Assembly: GCF_016342265.1 (NCBI RefSeq)
Contig: NZ_JAEIOS010000011.1
Location: 558,001 to 622,000 of the forward strand
Length of the DNA stretch: 64,000 bases
Origin: Corynebacterium meridianum
GTDB lineage: Bacteria > Actinomycetota > Actinomycetes > Mycobacteriales > Mycobacteriaceae
Direction: 5' to 3'
Of this stretch, positions 1 through 8,155 are shown one piece after another. Made by a program: the position numbers and the translations under genes. Each line of letters starts with the position of its first letter. Position 1 is the stretch's first letter. The notes beneath the pieces were generated by a model. The model worked only from the letters and a program-made list of their open reading frames with translations. It was not told the origin of the DNA and searched no databases.

Positions 1-541
1 CGCCGGGCTCCACCGCGACGTGGATGGTCGCCCGGGCCGCGTATTCGGTGCCCGTCACATCGATTCCCCGGTTGCGCAGCTCCGACTCCAGTCGGCCCGC
101 GTCGGCGTGCCCGACGGTGACCGCGTACAGCTCGCGTCTCGCCCGGGTAACCACCGGTACCCGGCTCAATGCCCCGGAGACCGCGTCCGAGTACGCGCGC
201 ACCAACCCGCCGGTGCCCAGCTTCACGCCACCGAAATAGCGGACGACGACCACCGCGACGTCGAGAAGCCCCGACCCCCGCAGTACCTCCAGCATCGGGG
301 CACCGGCTGTGCCCGACGGTTCCCCGTCGTCACTGGACCGCTCGACCGGGTTCGCGTCGTCGACGTGGTGGATGTAGGCGCTGCAGTGGTGACGGGCGTC
401 CGGATACCGGGACCGCACTTCGGCGATGAAGCCCCTCGCCTGCTCCTCATCCGCCGCCCTGGTGACCAGGGTGATGAACCTGGAACGTTTGATCTCCAAT
501 TCTGTCTTGGTGACCACGTCGGGCGCGGGAAGGCGGTACAT
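1..541 (-). CDS. YigZ/IMPACT family protein (3' end outside window)
   Basis: The reverse strand reads an open frame from an ATG at 541 to the window edge with no stop, so the C-terminus is missing. The product begins MYRLPAPDVV and carries the family hallmarks KRSRFI, DDGEPSGTAG, VVRYFGGVKLGTGGL and RAY. These identify the YigZ (UPF0029/IMPACT) family, a conserved bacterial protein with a translation-associated fold and no settled biochemical role. A second in-frame ATG lies at 550. I prefer 541 because a -10-like CACAAT (549-554) sits exactly 7 nt upstream, the spacing of a leaderless start. The gene is divergent from treZ across 46 bp, so the two promoters interleave. Confidence 0.9.
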   Translation of the reverse strand, partial: MYRLPAPDVVTKTELEIKRSRFITLVTRAADEEQARGFIAEVRSRYPDARHHCSAYIHHVDDANPVERSSDDGEPSGTAGAPMLEVLRGSGLLDVAVVVVRYFGGVKLGTGGLVRAYSDAVSGALSRVPVVTRARRELYAVTVGHADAGRLESELRNRGIDVTGTEYAARATIHVAVEPG

Positions 542-587
542 GCACACCATTGTGCCGGAAGCCGGGTACTCGCCTAGCCTTGGGTGC

Positions 588-2306
588 ATGCGAAATTTCT
601 CAGTCTGGGCACCCCACGCCGACGACCTCCAGCTCATCGTCGATGACAACACACACGCCATGCGGCACACCGACGACGGTTGGTGGTCAACGGACGAGCC
701 CCTGACCCCGGAACCCGGTATGCGCTACGGGTACCGGGTGCTGAAGGACGGGCAGTGGGTGGGCCCGTGGCCGGATCCGCGCTCCGCGGAGCAGCCGGAC
801 GGCATCCACGGCCTGTCCCGGGTCCCGGACGACGGCTACCGCTGGTCCGATGACTCGTGGACGGGCCATGATCTCCCCGGTCAGGTGATCTACGAACTCC
901 ACGTGGGCACCTTCTCCCCCACCGGTAACTTCGCGGGTGTCGTAGATCGCCTCGATCACCTCGTCGACCTGGGTGTGACGACCATCGAGCTCATGCCCGT
1001 GCAGCCCTTCGGCGGCGACCGCAACTGGGGCTATGACGGGGTGCTCTGGCACGCTGTGCACGCCGGGTACGGTGGCCCGGACGGTCTGCGGGAACTCGTC
1101 GACGCCGCCCACGCGCGCGGCGTCGCCGTCATCCTCGACGTCGTCTACAACCACTTCGGCCCGGACGGAAACTACAACGGTTTCTTCGGCCCCTACACCG
1201 CCGGTGGCTCCACCGGCTGGGGGGATGTGGTCAACCTCAACGGCCCCGACAGCAACGAGGTGCGCCGGTACGTCATCGACGCCGCGCGCGCGTGGTTCGA
1301 GGACTTCCACGTCGACGGCCTGCGCCTCGACGCGGTGCAGGCCTACCACGATCCCGGTGCGCTGCACCTGCTGGAGGAACTGCAGATCATGGCCACCGAG
1401 GTCTCCGCCGCGACGGGGATCCCGCGCAGCCTCATCGCCGAATCGGACCAGAACGACCCCCGTCTGGTCGCCGCCCGCCAGGCCGGCGGCTACGGTATCG
1501 CCGGCCAGTGGGACGACGACATCCACCACGCGCTGCACACCCTCGTCTCCGGGGAACGGCACGCCTACTTCGCCGACTTCGGCACCACGGAGGTCCTCGC
1601 GAAGACGCTGCGGGAGGTGTTCCTCCACGACGGGACGATGTCGACGTTCCGCGGCAAGCGGCATGGTCGCCCCGTGAACCGGGAGTTCACTCCGGCCAGC
1701 AGCTTCGTCACCTACACCACCACGCACGACCAGGTGGGCAACCGGGCGATCGGCGACCGACCGAGCATGCATCTCTCCCCCGCCCAGCAGGTGCTCAAGG
1801 CGGCGACGATCCTCACCTCGCCGTACACGCCGATGCTGTTCATGGGTGAGGAGTTCGGGGCGACGACGCCGTTCGCGTTCTTCTGCTCCCACACCGACGA
1901 TGAGCTGAACCGGCTCACCGGTGAGGGCCGGAAACGGGAGTTCACCCGCTGGGGCTGGGATGAGCAGGAGATCCCGGAGCCCTCCGATCCCGCCACGTTC
2001 GAGGCCTCGAAGCTGGACTGGGACTTCACCGACGGGCAGCGGGACATTCTCGACGCCTACCGCACGCTTCTCCGGTTGCGCCGGGAACAGCGTCTCGCGC
2101 GTCCGTGGCTGTACGACATCGACGTCACCCACGGTGAGCGGTGGGTGGCGGTGGACCGAGGCGACGTGGTGTTCGTCGGCAACTACTCCGACGAGCCCGT
2201 CAGGGTCGATTTCGGTGGCGAGCTGATCTACTCGTTCACGGAACCCGAGGTCGGTGCGGACACCACGACGCTGGACCCCTGGGGCTTCGCGCTGATCCGG
2301 CGCTGA
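588..2306 (+). CDS. treZ: Malto-oligosyltrehalose trehalohydrolase TreZ
   Basis: This 572-residue cytoplasmic GH13 enzyme releases trehalose from the maltooligosyl-trehalose made by TreY. Trehalose feeds mycolyl-trehalose synthesis in corynebacteria. The N-terminal carbohydrate-binding module (about residues 1-90, opening FSVWAPHA) is followed by the barrel. The catalytic motifs are DGLRLDAVQ (nucleophile Asp near 247), LIAESDQND (acid/base Glu near 285) and TTHDQVGN (Asp near 380), all intact. The open frame extends upstream to 426, inside yigZ. I chose the ATG at 588 because FSVWAP is the normal N-terminus and TAGCCT (575-580) lies 7 nt upstream, suggesting a leaderless mRNA. No treY is in the window. 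A strong hairpin follows the stop. Confidence 0.95.
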   Translation: MRNFSVWAPHADDLQLIVDDNTHAMRHTDDGWWSTDEPLTPEPGMRYGYRVLKDGQWVGPWPDPRSAEQPDGIHGLSRVPDDGYRWSDDSWTGHDLPGQVIYELHVGTFSPTGNFAGVVDRLDHLVDLGVTTIELMPVQPFGGDRNWGYDGVLWHAVHAGYGGPDGLRELVDAAHARGVAVILDVVYNHFGPDGNYNGFFGPYTAGGSTGWGDVVNLNGPDSNEVRRYVIDAARAWFEDFHVDGLRLDAVQAYHDPGALHLLEELQIMATEVSAATGIPRSLIAESDQNDPRLVAARQAGGYGIAGQWDDDIHHALHTLVSGERHAYFADFGTTEVLAKTLREVFLHDGTMSTFRGKRHGRPVNREFTPASSFVTYTTTHDQVGNRAIGDRPSMHLSPAQQVLKAATILTSPYTPMLFMGEEFGATTPFAFFCSHTDDELNRLTGEGRKREFTRWGWDEQEIPEPSDPATFEASKLDWDFTDGQRDILDAYRTLLRLRREQRLARPWLYDIDVTHGERWVAVDRGDVVFVGNYSDEPVRVDFGGELIYSFTEPEVGADTTTLDPWGFALIRR

Positions 2307-2312
2307 CCGCTC

Positions 2313-2357
2313 CACCCGGGACTGAGCCGTGCCCCGTGCGCGACTCAGTCCCGGGTG
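2313..2357. terminator. Bidirectional terminator between treZ and the MFS gene
   Basis: The arms CACCCGGGACTGAG (2313-2326) and CTCAGTCCCGGGTG (2344-2357) are perfect 14-bp inverted repeats with a 17-nt loop. The structure lies just after the treZ stop and includes the stop codon of the convergent MFS gene, so it can end both transcripts. Confidence 0.75.
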
Positions 2358-3883
2358 CGCAGCGTCCGGTTCGCCACGATGACGGTCAGGAACGCCACGA
2401 GCGCGGCCACCACGCTGGCGGCCACGACCCCGTGCCGGAACGCCAGGTCCGCCGCTGCGATCAGGTCGGCGTCCCCGCCCGCCAGCTGGTGGGCGCGCAC
2501 TAGGGAGTCCCCGGCTCCCTCGGGGAGATCGGTCGTCGCGGCCAGCCGGTGGCCGAACACACCCATCACCGTCGCGCCGAGCACCGCGGTACCGAACGCC
2601 CCGCCGAGTTCGTAGCCGGTCTCGGACAGTGAGGCCGCGGCACCGGCACGCCTCGGGGGCGCGGCGGTGAGGATGTAGTCGTTGCTGACGGGGTCGATCA
2701 TGCCGCAACCGACGCCGAGGACCGTGAATCCGACGGCGAGCCACGGCCCGGAGCCACCGAGGTGCTCCCCCATGCCGAGGGCGTCGGCGGCGAAGATGAC
2801 GCTCGCCACGGCGGCGAGGATCAGCGCGGCGACGAGCAGCGGGCGGGGTGGGATCCGTACCATGAGCCGGCCGGTGATCAGCGTCGCGACGACCGAGGCG
2901 ATGAGCCCCGGGAACATGAGCAGTCCCGCGGCGAGCGGGGTGTACCCGAGCACGGTCTGCAGGTACTGGGAGAGGTAGAACAGCACACCGATGTAGAGGA
3001 ACATCGACACCCCGTTGATGACGACGACCGTCGCGTAGACGCGGTTGCGCAGGAGTTCGACGTCGATCAGCGGTGTCTCCGTGGTCCGGAGGTGCCGGAC
3101 GAGCAGTCGGGCGGAGACGACGCACACGACCGCGCACGCGATGACCCAGACGTCGATCCCCTCGACGGGCACGACCTTCACCACGTAGACGAGGGTGAAC
3201 AGCGCGAGAATGCTCAGCACGGCACCTGGGCCGTCGAACGCCGCTCCGCTCTTGCCCGCGGACGCCGGGAGTGTCACCAGTCCTCCGACGATGATCACGG
3301 CGACGAGCGGCACGTTGATGAGGAACACGGAACCCCAGTGGAAGTGCCCGAGCAGGTAGCCGCCCAACACGGGGCCGACGGCGGCACCCACGGCGTACAC
3401 CGAAACCCACACCGACACGGCCCGTGCCCGTTCCCTGGCGTCGGTGAACATCGCCCGGATGAGCGACAGCGTCGACGGCATGAGCGTCGCGCCCGCAGCT
3501 CCCTGGAGTGCCCTCCCGACGATCAACCATTCGGGGGTCTGGGCCGTGGCGGCGAGCACCGAGGCCGCACCGAACAGTCCCGCCCCGATGAGCAGCACCT
3601 TCCGGCGCCCGACGCGGTCGCCGAGCGTCCCCATCGTGATGAGGAGCGCGGCGAGCACGAAGGCGTAGACGTCGATGATCCACAACAGCTGCGTCGCGGA
3701 CGGGTCGAGGTCCGCGGCGATCGCCGGTACGGCGAAGTTGAGCACGGTGGTGTCGATGGCCAGGATCGCGATGGCGAAGCAGAGGACGGTGAGTCCCCAC
3801 CAGCGTCGCGGGTGGGCCTGAGCGGTATCAGTCACGGGTTCTTCCGGGGTCGGTTCGGGCGTGTCACGTCCATCAGATAACAT
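2345..3883 (-). CDS. MFS drug/solute exporter, DHA2 (EmrB/QacA) type
   Basis: This 512-residue polytopic membrane protein has about 14 hydrophobic segments after a soluble acidic and proline-rich N-terminus. The MFS motif A region reads GDRVGRRKVLLIGA between TM2 and TM3. The antiporter motif C region reads GAAVGPVLGGYLLG, typical of proton-coupled exporters. The family exports cationic drugs or metabolites; the substrate cannot be read from sequence. I chose the ATG at 3883 (MLSDGRD) rather than the upstream TTG at 3904, because GGAAAAG lies 3 nt before it. The gene begins 33 bp after the ilvA stop on the same strand, so it is probably cotranscribed with ilvA; amino-acid export is a guess from context only. 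Confidence 0.88.
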   Translation of the reverse strand: MLSDGRDTPEPTPEEPVTDTAQAHPRRWWGLTVLCFAIAILAIDTTVLNFAVPAIAADLDPSATQLLWIIDVYAFVLAALLITMGTLGDRVGRRKVLLIGAGLFGAASVLAATAQTPEWLIVGRALQGAAGATLMPSTLSLIRAMFTDARERARAVSVWVSVYAVGAAVGPVLGGYLLGHFHWGSVFLINVPLVAVIIVGGLVTLPASAGKSGAAFDGPGAVLSILALFTLVYVVKVVPVEGIDVWVIACAVVCVVSARLLVRHLRTTETPLIDVELLRNRVYATVVVINGVSMFLYIGVLFYLSQYLQTVLGYTPLAAGLLMFPGLIASVVATLITGRLMVRIPPRPLLVAALILAAVASVIFAADALGMGEHLGGSGPWLAVGFTVLGVGCGMIDPVSNDYILTAAPPRRAGAAASLSETGYELGGAFGTAVLGATVMGVFGHRLAATTDLPEGAGDSLVRAHQLAGGDADLIAAADLAFRHGVVAASVVAALVAFLTVIVANRTLRTRD

Positions 3884-3916
3884 GATCTTTTCCGACCCCG
3901 ACAAGCCGTGGAAATG

Positions 3917-5227
3917 CTACGTCAGGAAGTGGTACTCCGGGGTCCCGGGCTGCAGCTGACGGCACCCGATCCGGGACTGCGCCATGCGCTCGAGCAGCGG
4001 GTCGAGATCCGTGGCGGCACCGAGCTGGAGACCGACCAGCGCGGTACCGGTCTCCCGGTTGTTGCGCTTCAGGTACTCGAACAGGGTGATGTCGTCGTCC
4101 GGTCCGAGGATCTCCTCGAGGAACATGCGCAGTTGGCCGGGTTCCTGCGGGAAGTCGACCAGGAAGTAGTGCTTGAGCCCGCGGTGGACCAGGGAGCGCT
4201 CCACGATCTCGTTGTAGCGCAGCACGTCGTTGTTGCCCCCGGAGATGATGCAGACCACGACGTCGCCCGAGCGGCTCCTGAATTCCTTGAGCCCCGCGAC
4301 GGAGAGCGCCCCGGCGGGTTCCGCGACGATTCCCTCGTTCTGGTACAGACCGAGCATCTCGGTGCACACGGCACCCTCGCTGACGCTCATCATGTGCACC
4401 CGGGACCGGTTCCGGTCGATCACCCGGTAGTTCAGGTCGCCGACCCGCTTGACCGCCGCGCCGTCGACGAAGGGGTCGATGGTCTCCAGAGCCACGGGGC
4501 CGTCGGCCGCGAGTGCGGCCTGCATGGAGGAGGCACCGGCGGGCTCGACACCGACGACGGCGGTCCGCGGAGCCATGTCGGCGAGGTAGCTGGTCACACC
4601 CGCGATGAGCCCGCCACCGCCGACGGGGATGAAGATGGTGTCGGCGGTCTTCCCCAGGGAAGTGAGCTGGGCGAGGATCTCCGCCGCCACGGTCCCCTGG
4701 CCGATGATTGTGTTTCTCGCGTCGAAGGGTTCCACGAGGGTCGCACCGGATTCCGCGGCGGCGGCGCGCGCAGCCGCGGAGGCCTCATCGAAGTTGCGGC
4801 CGGTCACGACGACCTCAATGCGGTCTCCACCGTGGACGCGGATCCGGTCGAGTTTCTGTTTCGGGGTCTGATCGGGGACGAAGATCCGGCCGTCGATGCC
4901 GAGGGTCCGGCAGACGTACGCCACACCCTGGGCGTGGTTGCCCGCCGACGCGGCGACGATCCCGGCGGCCCGCTGTTCCGGGCTCAGCTGGGCGACGTTG
5001 TTGTAGGCGCCGCGGATCTTGTACGAGCGGACATCCTGCAGGTCCTCCCGCTTGAGGTACACATCCGCACCGGACTCCTCACTCAACCGGGGGCAGTACT
5101 GGAGCGGGGTCGGGGCGATCACCGTGGAAATCCGCGCCTGCGCCATCTGGATGTCCGCGGCGCGAATCGGCAGTGGGGCCATTGCTGCGGAGTCGGATGA
5201 GACAGTGTCTGTGCGGTGATCGGTCAT
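3917..5227 (-). CDS. ilvA: Threonine ammonia-lyase, biosynthetic
   Basis: This 436-residue enzyme deaminates threonine to 2-oxobutanoate, the first committed step to isoleucine. The PLP lysine is K70 in VRSYKIRGAYN, and the phosphate-binding glycine loop is PVGGGGLIAG near 200. The last 100 residues form one ACT-like regulatory domain (HYFLVDFPQEPGQLR), matching the short corynebacterial form rather than the 514-residue enterobacterial one. The open frame extends far upstream, but the ATG at 5227 is the likely start: TACAAT (5236-5241) lies 8 nt before it, consistent with a leaderless or nearly leaderless transcript. Product feedback by isoleucine is expected from the family. An MFS exporter gene follows. 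Confidence 0.95.
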   Translation of the reverse strand: MTDHRTDTVSSDSAAMAPLPIRAADIQMAQARISTVIAPTPLQYCPRLSEESGADVYLKREDLQDVRSYKIRGAYNNVAQLSPEQRAAGIVAASAGNHAQGVAYVCRTLGIDGRIFVPDQTPKQKLDRIRVHGGDRIEVVVTGRNFDEASAAARAAAAESGATLVEPFDARNTIIGQGTVAAEILAQLTSLGKTADTIFIPVGGGGLIAGVTSYLADMAPRTAVVGVEPAGASSMQAALAADGPVALETIDPFVDGAAVKRVGDLNYRVIDRNRSRVHMMSVSEGAVCTEMLGLYQNEGIVAEPAGALSVAGLKEFRSRSGDVVVCIISGGNNDVLRYNEIVERSLVHRGLKHYFLVDFPQEPGQLRMFLEEILGPDDDITLFEYLKRNNRETGTALVGLQLGAATDLDPLLERMAQSRIGCRQLQPGTPEYHFLT

Positions 5228-5235
5228 AGGCGTTG

Positions 5236-5241
5236 ATTGTA
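5236..5241 (-). promoter_or_regulatory. -10 hexamer of ilvA promoter
   Basis: On the minus strand the hexamer reads TACAAT, a near-perfect sigma-A -10 element, 8 nt before the ilvA ATG. No convincing -35 is seen. The position implies an mRNA with little or no 5' UTR. Confidence 0.55.
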
Positions 5242-5390
5242 GTGCGCCCTGCACCATCTCCGTATCTATGGGTCCCGGACACCAGAACACGTGACGCGGT
5301 TTTTGGTCCTGTTGGCCGGACCGCCACCTTCCGTGCACCGGGGTCCCGTAGAAGTGGTGGCGACCCGTCCCAGTCACAAGGAGATGCACC

Positions 5391-7196
5391 GTGTCCCGAC
5401 GCCCACCGCACCGCCGCAGTGTCCTCGCCCTCTGCACCACGGCCGCCCTGACCGCCACCTTCCTGGCGACCCCGACATCAGGGCGGTGATCGTCGGGAAT
5501 CAGATCAGCGCGCAGGCACCTGACGCAGCACTGTCCCTGGCGCCCCTCGGAACGTACGAGAGCGGTCTGATCGGCGAATCGGCCGCCGAGATCACCGCCT
5601 ACCACGCGGCGAGCAGGCGCCTGCTCACGGTCAACGCCCATGCCGGGGCGATCGACGTCATCGCTCTCGCGGATCCGGCGAACCCGGTCAAGCTGTTCTC
5701 CGTCAGCGCCGGGGCGGATGTCACCATCAACTCCGTCGCCGTCCGCGCAGACGGGCCGGCCGTCGCCGCGGTCGAGCCCTCGACCGCCACGGATCCGGGA
5801 ACCGTCGTGTTCTTCGACGCCGCCGGTGACGGAACGATCCTCGGTTCCGTCGGTGTCGGTGCACTGCCCGACATGGTGACCATCACCGGCGACGGTCGTC
5901 ACGCCCTCGTCGCCAACGAGGGTGAACCGAACAAGGACCACGCCATCGATCCCGAGGGCAGTGTCAGCGTCATCGCGCTGCCGGACGGACTCGCGGCGGC
6001 CACCGGCGCCGATGTCCGGACCGCGGATTTCACCGGTTTCACCGGGGACATTCTCCCGGTGGAGGTCCGGGTGTTCAACCCGGAGGGTGTCACGGGCACC
6101 GTCGCGCAGAATCTCGAACCCGAGTACATCACCACCCACGTGGACACCGCCTGGGTCAGCCTGCAGGAGAACAACGCACTCGCGGTCATCGACATCCCCT
6201 CCGCGACCGTCACCGAACTGCTCCCGCTCGGCACCGTAGACTTCCGGGAGGTGCCCACCGACGTCTCCGACAGGGACGACGAACTGAAGCTCGGCAACTG
6301 GCCGGTGAAGGGACTCCTGCAGCCCGACGCGATCACCTCCTACGAGGTCGCCGGAGCCCCTTACCTCGTCACCGCGAACGAGGGGGACGTCCGCGATTTC
6401 GAGGAGGCCAGGGTCGGTGACCTCACCCTGTGCCCCGGATTCGAGGGTCTCGACGCCGACGCTATCGACAAGCTGCAGAAGAAGAAGCGGCTGGGGCGTC
6501 TCACCGTGACCACCACCCTTGGGGTACAACCCGGATGGCTCCTGCCACGACGAGCTGTTCGCCTTCGGCGGGCGCGGGTTCAGCATCTTCACCGCCGACG
6601 GGACGCGCATCTACAACTCCGGTGACGATTTCCTCCGCACCGTCGCGCAGTTCCCGGAGCTCGCCGCCGACATCGACGGCCGCTCGGACAACAAGGGCAC
6701 GGAGCCCGAGGGCGTAACACTCGGCGAGATCGGCGGACGCACCTACGCCTTCATCGGACTGGAGCGTGCCTGCGGGATCATGGTCTACGACGTTACCGAC
6801 CCCCGATCCCCCGCATTCGTCACCTACGTGAACAACCGCGACCTCGGCCAGCCGGCCGACAGCCCGGCCGCGGGCGACATCGGCCCCGAGGGACTGACGT
6901 TCATCCCGGCAGCCGAGTCACCGAACGCCCGGAATCTGCTTGCCGTGGCCAACGAGGTGTCGGGAACCACGACAATCTGGGAGATCACGACCGGGACCGG
7001 CGGTGAGGACGGCGGCGACAACGGGAACGACAACGGAGAGCAGCTCCCCCTACCCGGAGGCTCCTCCCACGGTTCGTCCGGTGGCGGGATCATCGGTGTG
7101 ATCCTCGCGATCCTCGGCCCGCTGTTCGGGATCGTCCCGGTCCTGGGCGGTCACCTGCACGCCGCACTGCAGAACCTCCTGCCGCGCCAGCGCTAG
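5391..7196 (+). pseudogene. Secreted choice-of-anchor I-type protein, two compensating frameshifts
   Basis: A GTG at 5391 with AAGGAG upstream starts a signal peptide (MSRRPPHRRSVLALCTTAAL, then TATFLA). That frame stops at a TGA at 5487-5489. The mature domain continues in another frame from about 5486 (VIVGNQISAQAPDAALSLAP). It reads to about 6526 (RLTVTTTLG), where one extra G in GGGG returns to the original frame ([14 protein letters not shown]) until the TAG at 7196. Restoring one base near 5481-5486 and removing one G near 6523-6526 gives a continuous protein of about 600 residues. It would have a beta-propeller-like esterase/phosphatase-related domain (choice-of-anchor I family), a Gly-rich linker and a C-terminal hydrophobic helix ending in PRQR. 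It may be a recent pseudogene or hold two sequencing errors. Family assignment is from pattern recognition only. Confidence 0.72.
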
Positions 7197-7444
7197 ACGG
7201 CGGGGAGGCGTCGGACAGCCGGCAGCCAGCAGCCGACGGCTGTACCGGGCCGGTGGAACCGGGGCTGGAAACCGGTCCGACGAAGGTCGATGTCGCGCGG
7301 GGTTTCCTGCGCGGCACGACGCACATCGGGGCCGTGGGCGTCCATCTTCCCGTCCGGTGTGGCCCGGACCAGCTGTACCGGTATGACGACCGGGGCGACG
7401 GCCACCAGCACGAGGAACCGGACCATGACGTCCTGTTCTCTCAT
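7193..7444 (-). CDS. Possible small exported protein, doubtful
   Basis: This 83-residue frame begins MREQDVM. From an internal ATG (codon 7, preceded by AGGAC) it has a signal-like stretch [19 protein letters not shown], followed by a short basic and polar region without recognisable motifs. Third-position GC is high, as in real genes nearby. Its 3' end overlaps the last 4 bp of the convergent frameshifted gene, and a terminator-like hairpin lies directly upstream, leaving little room for a promoter. It matches no family I recognise and may be spurious. The remainder of 7197-7550 shows no other gene. Confidence 0.25.
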   Translation of the reverse strand: MREQDVMVRFLVLVAVAPVVIPVQLVRATPDGKMDAHGPDVRRAAQETPRDIDLRRTGFQPRFHRPGTAVGCWLPAVRRLPAV

Positions 7445-7451
7445 CCACCGT

Positions 7452-7489
7452 GGTGGGTCCCACCACGCCCCGGTGCGGTGGGACCCACC
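7452..7489 (-). terminator. Terminator-like hairpin downstream of the interrupted membrane gene
   Basis: The arms GGTGGGTCCCACC (7452-7464) and GGTGGGACCCACC (7477-7489) form a perfect 13-bp stem with a 12-nt loop. It lies 62 bp past the stop of the interrupted minus-strand gene. There is no T-tract, so an intrinsic terminator is likely but not certain. Confidence 0.55.
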
Positions 7490-7550
7490 TGATCCGCCGA
7501 TCCGACGGCGCGGGTCGACGGGTGGCCCGGGGCCAGTAGAAAAGCGGTGG

Positions 7551-8036
7551 TCAGTTGTCGACGGTTCCGTGATCGACGGTCACGGAGTGTCCGTTTCCCG
7601 GGCTGTCTGTGGACGGTGACGGGTCCAGGGCACCGCCGACGAAGAGCAGGACCAGGGTCGCGATCCAGATCGGTCCCCACCGTCGGTTGACCGGTTCGGG
7701 TTCTGCCGGTCCCACCCGTCCGAGCAGGAGTCGGTCCGTTTCGGTCAGATACCGGTCGAGTTCCCGGTCTCTACGGGCTCGCTCGAGAGCTTTCCTGTCC
7801 TGTTCCTCGTACCACAGTCACATGGCACCCGGCAGCGCGATACCCACGGAGAAGATGATCGAGGACATGATGTGCACTACGCCGGAATCACCGAACGACG
7901 ACAGCAGGCCGCACACCCCGAGGCCCACGGCGATCCAGGAGAAAACGGCTTTCCTGTTCGACCGGGGTGTCGTCGGAACGTCTGTGTCTGATTGTCGGTC
8001 ACGGTAGAACCCCATCTCCACTGTCTTGCGGATCAC
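7551..8036 (-). pseudogene. Small membrane protein gene with in-frame TGA
   Basis: Read from GTG 8036 (or ATG 8015), the frame encodes a basic N-terminus and a hydrophobic pair of segments (VFSWIAVGLGVCGLLSSFG, then a second ending IALPGAM). It then meets a TGA at 7818-7820. The same frame continues without further interruption for 88 codons: LWYEEQDRKALERARRDREL, a linker, then a third hydrophobic segment IWIATLVLLFVGGAL and a TGA at 7551-7553. Uninterrupted coding on both sides in one frame shows that a single nonsense change (for example TGG to TGA) broke a gene of about 160 codons. I do not recognise the family; a three-segment membrane protein with a charged middle helix is all that can be seen. 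Confidence 0.6.
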
Positions 8037-8155
8037 TCACCCCCATTTAATCCCCGTCCCCCTCAATCCACAAATGAGGACGGTCGGGTGTGTAACCCTC
8101 CCGGAAAGGCACTTCTCCCACCGTCACCGCGTCCGGTGCACCGGCGTCCAGGGTT

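Noticed and set aside
687..3800. Long open frame of more than 1,000 codons on the minus strand over treZ and the MFS gene
   Set aside because: It is antisense to treZ and out of frame with the MFS gene; Arg-rich composition is the usual shadow of GC-rich coding DNA.
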